64,000 nucleotides of DNA from Planctomycetaceae bacterium UBA2671 (lineage in GTDB: Bacteria; Planctomycetota; Planctomycetia; Planctomycetales; Planctomycetaceae), in the NCBI GenBank assembly GCA_002359185.1, contig DEML01000112.1:1-64000 (forward strand), in the 5' to 3' direction. The notes under the pieces were generated by a model that was not told where the DNA came from, made no database searches, and saw nothing but the letters and a program-made list of their open reading frames with translations. The position numbers and the translations under genes were made by a program. Position 1 is the first letter of the stretch; every line of letters begins with the position of its first letter. Shown here one piece after another: positions 35,974 to 44,652 of this stretch.

Positions 35974-36085
35974 TCCAGGGAATTATGTTGAATTATCCAA
36001 CACGACGTCTGCTTAACAGAGATTAAACCGAGCCAAGTTATCATTCTCGATCGGGTATTAGTCAATTCTGTGAGAAGTGGAGATG

Positions 36086-36155
36086 CTACTGCAGTATGCA
36101 GATTACTGTAGTGGCTTTTGATGGTTTGAGCCCTATTTTCTAAAGTCGACGTTTA
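36086..36155. repeat. Dispersed repeat D, copy 1 (divergent)
   Basis: The sequence CTACTGCAGTATGCAGATTA starting at 36086, continuing CTGTAGTGGCTTTTGATGGT and TTGAGCCCTATTTTC, matches copies at 42076 and 57388. The core CTGCAGTATGCAG is a short inverted repeat. This copy is less well preserved and its right half diverges after about 70 bases. It lies between the GT39 gene and the DUF1501 operon, directly beside the transposase remnant at 36165-36335. Confidence 0.6.
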
Positions 36156-36164
36156 TCGCATCAT

Positions 36165-36335
36165 TTAAAGGATTGCGATTGCTCGAAATGGTCAGTTTTC
36201 GTGCATGTTGATCGATGCCGAGAAAGAGCATGGTGGTCTTCCTTTAAGAAAGAGAAAGAGTGATTGTATCTCCCCAGCAATAGGAATATCGCAATTCCCA
36301 TAATAAGCAACTCTATCATCGGCATCAAAGGGCAA
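36165..36335 (-). mobile_element. 5' remnant of a transposase beginning MLFLGIDQHAR
   Basis: On the minus strand an ATG at 36231 opens MLFLGIDQHARKLTISSNRN before the match ends. About 100 bases upstream of that ATG are also shared with 52323-52420. The GIDQH pattern resembles the first RuvC-like strand and catalytic Asp of IS110-type DEDD transposases. Only the 5' end of the gene survives. Immediately beyond it is repeat D copy 1, so the whole 36086-36335 stretch may be one internally deleted insertion sequence. Confidence 0.6.
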
Positions 36336-36338
36336 ACA

Positions 36339-37601
36339 CTACCTGATGAGCTCATGAATCGGGCTGTGGGCTGGATCAGCAAGAGGAAGTTCGCGTCCGT
36401 TAATATTAAAGGAGGAGGACGAATCGAGGCCAACTGCAGAAAGATATGTGTGAAACAGATCTCCATGATTCACTTCACGATCAATCACCTGTGTTCCGTT
36501 GTCGTTGGTTTTACCAATCACAGCTCCTGGCTGAATCCCCGCTCCCCCAAGGCAAATTGACCACGCAGTACCCCAGTGGTCGCGACCATAGCGGACATTG
36601 ATTTTTGGTGTTCGTCCGAACTCAGACATTACGACGACCAGCGTCGAGGAGAGTTGTCCTCTCTCGTGCAAGTCGTTGATGAGACAGGAAAAGGGTGTAT
36701 CGAATTCCGCCAACTGTTCGAGATGAAAATTGAAATTTTCATTGTGTGTATCGTAGTTCGTGTGAGAGACCTGCACATAAGGGACATCGTTTTCAAGCAT
36801 CCGTCGAGCCATCAGGCAATGCTGTCCGAAATCATGATTTCCGTAGCGGACGTGATCAGCTTCTGGTTCCTTCGTGAGGTCGAAGACTTCACGACGATCC
36901 ATCAACTGCATTGCTTGTTCGTAGCTTTGAGTGTAAAGATCCGTCTCTGCAGTCCTGCGCATCGAGAGGAATCGTTCATTGGCCCGCCGTTGAAAGGCGT
37001 GCCTCATTTGATCTGCCTCTGATAGCAGAGATTCGTGACGTGTGGAGTTGGCGGGGGGCTTCCCATCAGCTCCCACACTGGCAAAACGCGGGCCGAGGTA
37101 AGCAGCATCACGACTACGTCCGCCGCCGGGGATACGGATGTTTCCTGGCAAGGGGCTGTTGGATCGTTCAAGAGATCGGGCGGTGACGGCTCCCAGGTGT
37201 GGAAACTCAAGACCAGGCATTTGGTTACGACCATACTGCATCTGATATGAACCTTTGCCATGATCGCCGTTGCGGGTATTGATGCTGCGAATCAGGGAGA
37301 GTTTATCCATGTGCTGGGCTGTCTTTGGCAGCAGTTCGGAAATGTGAATCCCCGGTACAGCTGTCGGTATCGCACGAAAAGGGCCGCCAGTGTTTGTCAT
37401 TGGCTTGGGATCCCATGACTCAAGCTGACTCACTCCTCCCGACAGAAACACGACGAGCATCTGCTTATTCTGCTGGGAGAGTCCCGCTGTCAAACTCTGA
37501 GGAAGCGTAGCACCGAGCCCAATCGCTCCTCCCATGATGCCTAGAAACCCTCTTCGGGCCATTTGGTGTTCGACACTACCACACATTGCGAAGGACTTCA
37601 T
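36339..37601 (-). CDS. DUF1501 protein, Tat-exported
   Basis: This is a 420-residue DUF1501 protein, third gene of a WD40 / cytochrome / DUF1501 operon. The twin-arginine leader is MARRGFLGIMGGAIGLGATL, starting about 14 residues after the assigned first codon, so the true start might be further in. Family blocks: VVFLSGGVSQLESWDPKP, LIRSINTRNGDHGKGSYQM, QHCLMARRMLENDVPYVQV and VMSEFGRTPKINVRYGRDHW. The C-terminus, with ADPAHSPIHELIR, is the short form typical of this subgroup. The upstream cytochrome gene ends 55 bases before it. A decayed transposon lies right after its stop. Confidence 0.92.
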   Translation of the reverse strand: MKSFAMCGSVEHQMARRGFLGIMGGAIGLGATLPQSLTAGLSQQNKQMLVVFLSGGVSQLESWDPKPMTNTGGPFRAIPTAVPGIHISELLPKTAQHMDKLSLIRSINTRNGDHGKGSYQMQYGRNQMPGLEFPHLGAVTARSLERSNSPLPGNIRIPGGGRSRDAAYLGPRFASVGADGKPPANSTRHESLLSEADQMRHAFQRRANERFLSMRRTAETDLYTQSYEQAMQLMDRREVFDLTKEPEADHVRYGNHDFGQHCLMARRMLENDVPYVQVSHTNYDTHNENFNFHLEQLAEFDTPFSCLINDLHERGQLSSTLVVVMSEFGRTPKINVRYGRDHWGTAWSICLGGAGIQPGAVIGKTNDNGTQVIDREVNHGDLFHTYLSAVGLDSSSSFNINGRELPLADPAHSPIHELIR

Positions 37602-37656
37602 CGTGCATTTCCCTATTGGTGAATTCTAAACCTCAGCGGTATTGAAATCGCTTCTT

Positions 37657-40530
37657 TTAATGTTGGAACCGAAACTCAGCGGAAGTCATCAACCCCCAAC
37701 AAAGTTCCTGGACGGCCTGAGCTTTGGCATCTGGACGAGTCTCAATGTACGACCTCACATCGGCGATCTCGTCATTCGTGGGAATACGGGTCAATACGCT
37801 GAGGTACATTTCACGAGTCAATTCATCGATGCTCTCTGTGGCAATGAGATGTTCGGCCAGATTACCACCTCCAGGGATGAGCCAGGTGCGTAGTTCATTA
37901 CCGTTAGCAGCAAACAGTGACTGATCGGGAGTCGCGAAGAAGTCCCACTGAGGTTGACCAGCAGCGGCTCCGTAGAGAGTAACGAACTTATCGATAGTTC
38001 CCTGCAGAGAAGTCTTCAGAGCAGCATTGATTGCCGTTTGGCGTGCCTCTTGATCCTTTGCCGTTTGAGAAGAATCTTCCTTGACAGGCATTTCTTTATC
38101 GACTTTGGCGATGGCTGATGATTGCAATCGTTTGTATTGTCCGCTGGCTATCAGCATGCTCATTGCGAATTGCTCGGGGGAAAGCGAATCCAGGCTGGCC
38201 ACATGGGCTCTGGCAGTTGCAGCATCAACGATTTCTCCCCAAATTGTATCGTGTGCAGAGTGCGCCTTGAGCAGGCTTTCCTGATTAGCCACCTGTTTCT
38301 GCGTGAGTTGCTTTCCCTGCTCCTGCAATGTTGCTAGTGATTGTTTGGCCTGTTCCACCTGCTTTGTTGATTCAACCAAAGTGGCCTGGAGCAGGTCCAG
38401 TTTTGTTTTCTGTTCTTTGACATTGATCTGCGATTTCGTGACATCAGCACTGATCCGTCCGAGGCTTTGTGAGAGCAATTCTACGGCTTCTTTGACTTTA
38501 GGATCATCAGGAATGGCCAGGCTGGTCTCTTTGGCCTTGGTAATGGATTCCGCCAGGGTCGAGTGTAGTTTTTGAATCGCAACCATTTCCTTGGATGCTT
38601 CATCAAACACTTTCTGTTGGGACCCAACTGCCGTCATTGCTTGCTTTTTCTGGGTCTCAAGTTCAGCGAGGTTTTGCTGAACCTTAGTAATAGTTGCTAC
38701 ATTTGTAGCGAGATCCTGTTCTCCATTTACGATCACTTGTTTTAGCATAGCGATCTGCTGTAAGGATTCACCATAAGCGATGATGATCTCGAGGAACTGA
38801 ACGTCACTGAGTGCCTGGTTCGCTTGATGACGAAGCGATTTGGCTTGTTCTCGCATCGAAAATAACTCGTCCCGCTTCGCTCTTACTTGATTTTCATAGG
38901 GTATCCTGGATGAAATTGCCGCATCGGCTGCAGCCGTTTTCTCCTTCAAAATATTCTCTGAGTCAACGAGCGTCTGACTCTCCCCCTTGATTGCTTCCTG
39001 CTGTTTCTGGAGCTCCACGGAATGCTCTGTAACGCGTTTCTGAATAATTTCCAGAGCCGCTGCCAATTCTTTGTCGTCCTTCAAGCTCTCGACGGCAGCA
39101 ATTGTCGATTCCTGCGATTTCAAGAGTACCGCATATTTTATCTGACGATTCTCGATATCCTGCTGACGAGTCTTCACTTTGGACTCAGCTGCATCGCGAA
39201 CTTTTTGTGCTTCGACCACTTGCTTCAATGCAGCAGCTTCGGCATCACTGAAAGGCTTGGCTACGGCAACAGCTTTATCAAGTTCTTCCAAAGCGGTCTG
39301 GACGCGTGAGTCAGCTTGAGCCGCCTGTTCGGAGGCTTTATTGGCAGTAGCCTTCGCTGCATTAATTTGTTGTTTTGCATTTTCAATCGATGGCTGCATT
39401 TCTGGCAACCGAAACGACCGCTGATACGCTTCAGTCAGAACGAGTTCCCGTAGAAGCCATTTGATGTCGTAATTGGCAGAGACAAATTCTCGCGATAATA
39501 AATCAAGGACTTCGGGCTGTAACGGAGGGTTGTCCGAATGATGAAGATCGACGGGATGAACAATTCCTCGTCCAAACAGATGTGCCCAAAGTCGGTTGAC
39601 AATGTTTCGATTAAAGGCTGGAGCCGGTGACTCCAGGACAATTTTTGCAAGTTGCTCGCGTCGACTTATTGCAGGGACCGAACGAACGTTTTTCGCCGGA
39701 GCAACGGCATACTGTTCTGCAGGCTTCAGTGTCACCTCCACCAGTTCGTCTGCCTGTGGAGCACGCGGACCAATCACTCCCTCTCGCTCGGTGAAGACCG
39801 ACTTGAAACTCGCTTCTCCGGTTGCCTGTTCGGCAATCAATGCAGGTTTTTTCTTGTCCGGTTGAAAGAGATTCGACCGCACAAAAAACGCCTGCAGACC
39901 GTAATAGTCTTCTTGATGATAGTCATCAATGAGTGGATGATTGTGACACTGTGCACATTGAAGATCGACGCCATAAAAAACACGTCCAACATCACGGGTC
40001 AACAAATGTGGCTCAACATCCCTCTCCAGAAAGAATGCAGAAGCAGACCGGTTCTGTTCATTGGTCCCATCCGCTGAGAGTATTTCACGTACAATTTCCA
40101 AATAAGATCGATTCTCGCGAAACGCAGATTCGAGATAGGATCGGAATTCTTCGCTTTTGACATGTTTCCCACCACGTCGTTCCATCAGCATCACATCGAA
40201 TACAATGGCCATGTGACGCGAATATTCGTCGGAAGAGAGGAGCCGGTCAACAAGAGCAGTTCGACGATCGGGTTTGCTGTCAGCCAGAAACGCTTCAACT
40301 TCAGTCCTGTTAGGGATGCGTCCGATGAGGTCCAGGTACACTCGTCTGATGAATGTAAAATCGTCAGATTGATCTGCTATTGGACCAATCTGATTTTGAC
40401 TGATGAGGTCGTCAACTTGCTTATGTAGTGGCGTATTCTCGACAGATTCTTGCGCGTCAACTGGAGAAATCGGCAACGAGCAGACAAACAGGAGTAAGGG
40501 GACGACTCGACTCATCATGGGCAAGTTCAC
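37657..40530 (-). CDS. DUF1549-DUF1553 cytochrome with a long coiled-coil insertion
   Basis: This is a 957-residue exported protein (signal peptide about 1-26, ending VDA-QE). No PSCyt1 domain precedes DUF1549, which begins at once with FIRRVYLDLIGRIPN (60-74). A heme-binding CAQCH is at 192-196 within the NHPLIDDYHQEDYYGLQAFF context. The first half of DUF1553 is at about 285-375 (NRLWAHLFGRGIVHPVDLHH and LLRELVLTEAYQRSF). It is then interrupted by about 380 residues (375-755) of heptad-like Gln/Glu/Lys/Ala sequence, a long coiled coil. The second half of DUF1553 resumes with LDSLSPEQFAMSMLIASGQY and ends RPDAKAQAVQELCWGLMTSAEFRFQH (in pieces). The insertion may reach towards or tether to another layer of the envelope. 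It lies between the WD40 gene (117-base gap) and DUF1501. Confidence 0.9.
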   Translation of the reverse strand: MNLPMMSRVVPLLLFVCSLPISPVDAQESVENTPLHKQVDDLISQNQIGPIADQSDDFTFIRRVYLDLIGRIPNRTEVEAFLADSKPDRRTALVDRLLSSDEYSRHMAIVFDVMLMERRGGKHVKSEEFRSYLESAFRENRSYLEIVREILSADGTNEQNRSASAFFLERDVEPHLLTRDVGRVFYGVDLQCAQCHNHPLIDDYHQEDYYGLQAFFVRSNLFQPDKKKPALIAEQATGEASFKSVFTEREGVIGPRAPQADELVEVTLKPAEQYAVAPAKNVRSVPAISRREQLAKIVLESPAPAFNRNIVNRLWAHLFGRGIVHPVDLHHSDNPPLQPEVLDLLSREFVSANYDIKWLLRELVLTEAYQRSFRLPEMQPSIENAKQQINAAKATANKASEQAAQADSRVQTALEELDKAVAVAKPFSDAEAAALKQVVEAQKVRDAAESKVKTRQQDIENRQIKYAVLLKSQESTIAAVESLKDDKELAAALEIIQKRVTEHSVELQKQQEAIKGESQTLVDSENILKEKTAAADAAISSRIPYENQVRAKRDELFSMREQAKSLRHQANQALSDVQFLEIIIAYGESLQQIAMLKQVIVNGEQDLATNVATITKVQQNLAELETQKKQAMTAVGSQQKVFDEASKEMVAIQKLHSTLAESITKAKETSLAIPDDPKVKEAVELLSQSLGRISADVTKSQINVKEQKTKLDLLQATLVESTKQVEQAKQSLATLQEQGKQLTQKQVANQESLLKAHSAHDTIWGEIVDAATARAHVASLDSLSPEQFAMSMLIASGQYKRLQSSAIAKVDKEMPVKEDSSQTAKDQEARQTAINAALKTSLQGTIDKFVTLYGAAAGQPQWDFFATPDQSLFAANGNELRTWLIPGGGNLAEHLIATESIDELTREMYLSVLTRIPTNDEIADVRSYIETRPDAKAQAVQELCWGLMTSAEFRFQH

Positions 40531-40647
40531 TTTGAGGAAGCAGTGTCTGGAGGCTCTCGTCGCGGTTGATCTAACGAGACATCAACTAAGGTTGATGCCT
40601 TAAACACTAACTTCTAAAGCGATGGTCGTCAATTATAATTAAGGATT

Positions 40648-41658
40648 TCAAGCTTTTGGTCCCAATCGGTAGATACGTAGATGACCATCAGAACAAGCAA
40701 CAGCCACGTGTTCCTCCCCAGGGTGCAGGTGGAGTGCCCGGGCGTTCTGTGGAAGTTTCAATTGAAACGCGGCCTCAGCTTCGCCCGGTTTCCAGAACAT
40801 CAAGTTTCCGTTACTTCCACCGTGGGCTCCAATGATTGTTCCATCGGAATGAACCGCTGCTCCCCATGCGACGCCTTGAAGTTTCGGTTTTGATAAATAC
40901 TCAATCAGTTGCTTTCCTTCTTTCCAATCAAATTCGACAATCGAAGGATTACCGATTCCTGCGAATGCATTGCTGACATTCGTAATGCCACTGGCATACA
41001 GTTTTGAACCATCTGAATTGAAGAGCAGCGAACGGAAGCCACCGATTTGTGCCCGGAAGCCTGTATCGTATTTACTAAGCGATTCAGCGGTCCAGGCACG
41101 CTGTGGCACGCCTGTATCGAGCGACCATTCGATAAGTTGCCCCATCAAATCGCCAGTGACAAGAGACTTGCCCTCGGGATGAAAGGCGACGTTGTAAATG
41201 TAGGAGGCATGTCGAATTGCTCCTTCGCTTCCTTCGGGTTGCCCATGAAATTCCTTGACGCTCGTACCATCTGCAAGATTCCAGAGCCGGATAACACGGT
41301 CATTCCCTACCGAAGCCAGAAGCTTGCCATCTGGTGAGACAGCCAACGCGCGAATCCATCCCTCGTGTCCATCAATGATTCGAATCGGCTCTGGGGAATC
41401 GGCTGTCGATGACCACCACATCAGGCGACCATCATATCCTCCGGTGATCAGCGTTTCTCCATCATTCGAAAACGCCAGGCTCATGACCCAGGCATCGGTT
41501 TTGAATTCTATCTTCGTGTCTTCCTTCCAATTCCAGCGCCAGACCTTGTAGTCCTCAGCACCGAAGAACACGTTTTCGCCATTCGGAGAAAACCGGCATG
41601 ACACCAGAGGGCTGGTGTGTTTATGATCAAATTCGATATGTGTCTTTATAAAATCCAT
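40648..41658 (-). CDS. WD40-repeat protein, seven-bladed propeller
   Basis: This is a 336-residue protein made almost entirely of seven WD40-like repeats, enough for one closed beta-propeller. Recognisable blades include CRFSPNGENVFFGAEDYKVW, LAFSNDGETLITGGYDGRLM, LAVSPDGKLLASVGNDRVIR and the last, VACSDGHLRIYRLG. No signal peptide is visible at MDFIKTHIEFDHKHTSPLVS, so it may be cytoplasmic or exported by another route. It is the first gene of the operon that continues with the DUF1549/DUF1553 and DUF1501 genes. The same WD40-next-to-DUF1501 association is seen at 63714, so it is probably a functional partner rather than a chance neighbour. Propellers of this kind serve as protein-binding scaffolds. 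Confidence 0.88.
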   Translation of the reverse strand: MDFIKTHIEFDHKHTSPLVSCRFSPNGENVFFGAEDYKVWRWNWKEDTKIEFKTDAWVMSLAFSNDGETLITGGYDGRLMWWSSTADSPEPIRIIDGHEGWIRALAVSPDGKLLASVGNDRVIRLWNLADGTSVKEFHGQPEGSEGAIRHASYIYNVAFHPEGKSLVTGDLMGQLIEWSLDTGVPQRAWTAESLSKYDTGFRAQIGGFRSLLFNSDGSKLYASGITNVSNAFAGIGNPSIVEFDWKEGKQLIEYLSKPKLQGVAWGAAVHSDGTIIGAHGGSNGNLMFWKPGEAEAAFQLKLPQNARALHLHPGEEHVAVACSDGHLRIYRLGPKA

Positions 41659-41751
41659 GTTGGCATTGTCCTCAAAGTTGATAGCGCTTTCAACGATGTA
41701 ACACTATTGGGATTAAGAAAACCAATTCATTCAACAAAGTTTTGAAGAGTG

Positions 41752-41990
41752 TTATGTCAGTATTTCCCGGATCACTCGTCCACGCACATCAGTCAGTCGA
41801 AAGTCACGACCAGCATATCGGTACTTCAGACGTTCATGATCGAACCCTAGATAACCAACGTATCTTCAAGCATTCCCCGCAGTTTGAGATCGGTCAATAA
41901 GTCTGAAATGGCAGGGTCCAGTTGATCCGCTAATTTCGATGATTATCCGCAATGTTGTTGTGATTATCAAAAGAACGGTCCAGAATGTTG
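41752..41990 (-). pseudogene. 3' remnant of a DUF1501 gene with an internal deletion
   Basis: Minus-strand reading, with frame changes, gives DNHNNIADN, then LADQLDPAISDLLTDLKL and RGMLEDTLVI, then directly LGFDHERLKYRYAGRDF and RLTDVRGRVIREILT with a TAA at 41754-41752. These are two blocks of DUF1501 proteins that are normally about 100 residues apart; the part between, including the EFGR and HDHH-type metal-ligand region, is missing. A stop follows LEDTLVI in the first frame. It is the relic of another cytochrome module located upstream of the WD40 gene. Confidence 0.78.
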
Positions 41991-42075
41991 CGTCAAACCG
42001 CACGGCATGACAAAAAGAATGATTAGACGAATTAACTGAACTCAACCGGATAAATCAAACAGCTTCTAATGATTC

Positions 42076-42168
42076 CTACTGCAGTTTGCAGATCACTGTA
42101 GCGGCTTTTTGATGGTATGAACCCTATATTTCCAGTCAATCATCCGCTACACATTCATGGAAACGGCT
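42076..42168. repeat. Dispersed repeat D, copy 2
   Basis: This begins CTACTGCAGTTTGCAGATCA and continues CTGTAGCGGCTTTTTGATGGT, then CCCTATATTTCCAGTCAATC and CATTCATGGAAACGGCT up to the stop codon of the DUF1592-type cytochrome. It matches copy 3 (57388-57475) along its whole length by eye. The core CTGCAGTTTGCAG is an inverted repeat with a three-base loop. Placed at the very 3' end of the operon, it could act as a terminator or mark an element end. Confidence 0.65.
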
Positions 42169-44652
42169 TTAGGGTTTGGTGCGGTAGAGAAACGCATCCG
42201 AAGTGAGGAGAGAGGTAAGTAATGCATTCATACTGCCGCCGCTCTCTTTGTAAGCTTGATACGCATTTTGGAGAACTGGTGCGTCGTTGAGGGTTTCGTT
42301 GCGACCCATCCAGAATCGAAAAGCGTGGCGGATGAAAACTTGTTCAACCCGCTTACTTTCCGCAAGTTTTTCGATCATCTCGATGGCGTTGGCGACTGCT
42401 CCATCAATTGCCGGATCGCCGGAATCAATAATTTCGCCAGTTGTGTCGACAGGCTTATCGAGTTCAGTCTCTCGGTACAGGCCCGCATGATTAAACATTT
42501 CAAATGGCAAACCGAGCGGATCCATTTTCTGGTGACATGTCCAGCAATAGGTTTCTTTAGTGACCCGCATGCGTTCACGAAGTGTATTTTGTGGTTCATC
42601 TGGAAGCATGGCATCGACCGTGATTGGGACATCGGGAATGCCGCCCCCCAGCAATCGTTCGCGAATCCAGCGGCCGCGCAGGATTGCGTGGTTGTCCATG
42701 GCATCCGAGTGTGAAACGAGCCAACTCGGATGTGTCAGAATGCCCAATCGTTGACTTTCGGGGACTGTGGCCAGAATACGTTCTGGCTTCATAGACCCGT
42801 TGCCAAAACTCCGACGACTGACACGGGCATAGATATCCGGTCCTGACAAGTCAGCCTCAGTGATGTTGTGATTGACAGTTTCCTGCTTTTTCTTTTGGGG
42901 TTTTGGAGGCTCCTTACCCGGGTTAGCTTTCAGCCAGGCTTCGAGCTCAGCCGCTTCAATTAATGCCATCTCCTCTGCAGCTTTCTTTGCGGCTGCAACA
43001 GATGCTGCCGTTTCAGCTTTGGAGCGTCTCTTACCGAAATAGACATTATCGTCCTTGGTTGCAACAACCTTGTCCGTGGTCAGCAACTGCCTTAGCACAT
43101 CTTTGTCATCGCGAAGAATAAGCTCGATCAGACGATCCGTACTCGCCGTTGCATCGAACATGGCATTGTAATGAGATTGCCCTCGATTACTAACGCCTGT
43201 TTCAGATAACGCTTTGGAGTCCTTGCAGATGTAACCGCCCAGGTCATAGTCAAAGTAATCACGAAAGAAGCGCAGAATACGAGGCTTGCGAATGCTATCG
43301 TCAGCGAGCATCCGTACGACTTCACGTTTCACATCATCTCTGGTCCGCATACGCCCTTCGATGATCGCTGCCCGCAATTCTTCGTCTGGCTTGATGTATC
43401 GCAGCGCGTGATTAATTGCCAGCCCCAGTTCCCAGTCCTGAAGCATAATACGTCCAAAGGAATCTGGCTGGCCGGTCTCGACAAGTTCCGGTCGAAAGAG
43501 CGCGTCACGATCGAGAAAGATGGCCGACAATCCGAGGGTCGCGCCCTCCTCCTTGCCGAGTTTTTCTATGGACTGCTTAACAATTACCAGATAATCGTCG
43601 GATTCCTGATTGGTTGGAGGACGGAAGGTCAACGCTTCAAAAAGATCATCAACCGCAGCCCGCAAAAGGTGATCGCCTACTCCCTCTGCCTGCATGAGGT
43701 CATAGACTGGCGTCAACGGACGCACGATCTTCGTGCTGTAAACAAGACTTGTCGGCAAACCGCGAATATCGCCTTTCATCTTGTCCGCAATGGAATTGGG
43801 ATCATCTGTGATTTGATACGGCTGAGCGATACTCAAAGGACCATAAGCCATGTAGCGAATGATGTCGTCAGCAACATCCAGAATTTGCGTCGCTTCCGCA
43901 CTATTAACGGTGTAGAAGTCGGGATAGTTTTCTAATCCGTGTGCACGAGCCGATGAGAGAACGGCAGGCAGACTTTTGACCGCAGTCGCATAGGCCACGG
44001 TTCCACCTTGCCATTTAATGATGCGATCCGTACCAAAGTAAAGCTTCAGTTCACCACCATGGTTTGTGGGAACGACATCTCCATGAGTGCGAAGGCCCGG
44101 TTTTTCTGGATCGTACTCCGGCTCCGTATTGATCAACTCGTTTAGTCGCGTAATGTGTTCCTGAGGAGTCAATCGCCAGATGCGGGCCGGGGATGACGTT
44201 GGGATCAGTTTGATGCCATCAGGGAGAGAGCCGAAGAGCAGATCATGGTCGACATAGTTGCCTTTATTTGGATCAAGATGATCGTGAAACCCACCTTTGT
44301 CGCTCATCACATGTGTCAGTTCACCAACAATCCCGTCCGAGAACTGGAGCCGTTCGATCACATTCGGTTGGTCCATCTCCTTTGGTGGCATCTCCTTTAA
44401 GGTGACCTGTGCCCACACACTTCTCCAAATGGCGGCATTGACTTCATCCACTGGCCCAAGGTCATGCAGCGAGAGATTGCCTTCGGGTTCTGACTCTCCA
44501 TGACAGTCCACGCAGTGATTCGCAAGAAATGATTGTGCAAAACTGTCAAAGTCTTTTAAAACTTTTTGTCCTGGCGTGTATGACTCACCTCTTGCCACAG
44601 AAAGAAAGCTACACAGTAACGCGATTCCTAAAATGACTCCGACTTTGATCAT
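42169..44652 (-). CDS. Planctomycete cytochrome with DUF1587, DUF1595, DUF1592, DUF1588 and DUF1585 domains
   Basis: This is an 827-residue exported protein of the second planctomycete cytochrome type, which lacks DUF1549/DUF1553. A signal peptide spans about 1-22. A PSCyt1-like heme site CVDCH is at 47-51 (HCVDCHGESEPEGNLSLHDL). DUF1587, DUF1595 and DUF1592 fill about 150-540 (RIWRLTPQEHITRLNELINT; DWELGLAINHALRY). DUF1588 follows with HPSWLVSHSDAMDNHAILRG and a second heme-like CWTCH at about 703-707. DUF1585 ends the protein (LLTSLLTSDAFLYRTKP). Between DUF1592 and DUF1588 lies a ~55-residue Ala/Lys/Glu-rich stretch (about 544-597) that looks like an inserted helix and linker. Its start overlaps the DUF1552 stop by four bases, so the two are coupled. 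Substrate unknown. Confidence 0.9.
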   Translation of the reverse strand: MIKVGVILGIALLCSFLSVARGESYTPGQKVLKDFDSFAQSFLANHCVDCHGESEPEGNLSLHDLGPVDEVNAAIWRSVWAQVTLKEMPPKEMDQPNVIERLQFSDGIVGELTHVMSDKGGFHDHLDPNKGNYVDHDLLFGSLPDGIKLIPTSSPARIWRLTPQEHITRLNELINTEPEYDPEKPGLRTHGDVVPTNHGGELKLYFGTDRIIKWQGGTVAYATAVKSLPAVLSSARAHGLENYPDFYTVNSAEATQILDVADDIIRYMAYGPLSIAQPYQITDDPNSIADKMKGDIRGLPTSLVYSTKIVRPLTPVYDLMQAEGVGDHLLRAAVDDLFEALTFRPPTNQESDDYLVIVKQSIEKLGKEEGATLGLSAIFLDRDALFRPELVETGQPDSFGRIMLQDWELGLAINHALRYIKPDEELRAAIIEGRMRTRDDVKREVVRMLADDSIRKPRILRFFRDYFDYDLGGYICKDSKALSETGVSNRGQSHYNAMFDATASTDRLIELILRDDKDVLRQLLTTDKVVATKDDNVYFGKRRSKAETAASVAAAKKAAEEMALIEAAELEAWLKANPGKEPPKPQKKKQETVNHNITEADLSGPDIYARVSRRSFGNGSMKPERILATVPESQRLGILTHPSWLVSHSDAMDNHAILRGRWIRERLLGGGIPDVPITVDAMLPDEPQNTLRERMRVTKETYCWTCHQKMDPLGLPFEMFNHAGLYRETELDKPVDTTGEIIDSGDPAIDGAVANAIEMIEKLAESKRVEQVFIRHAFRFWMGRNETLNDAPVLQNAYQAYKESGGSMNALLTSLLTSDAFLYRTKP

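Noticed and set aside
37657..40530. Coiled-coil part as a separate gene fused by error
   Set aside because: DUF1553 sequence resumes in the same frame after it, so it is an insertion within one gene rather than two genes.
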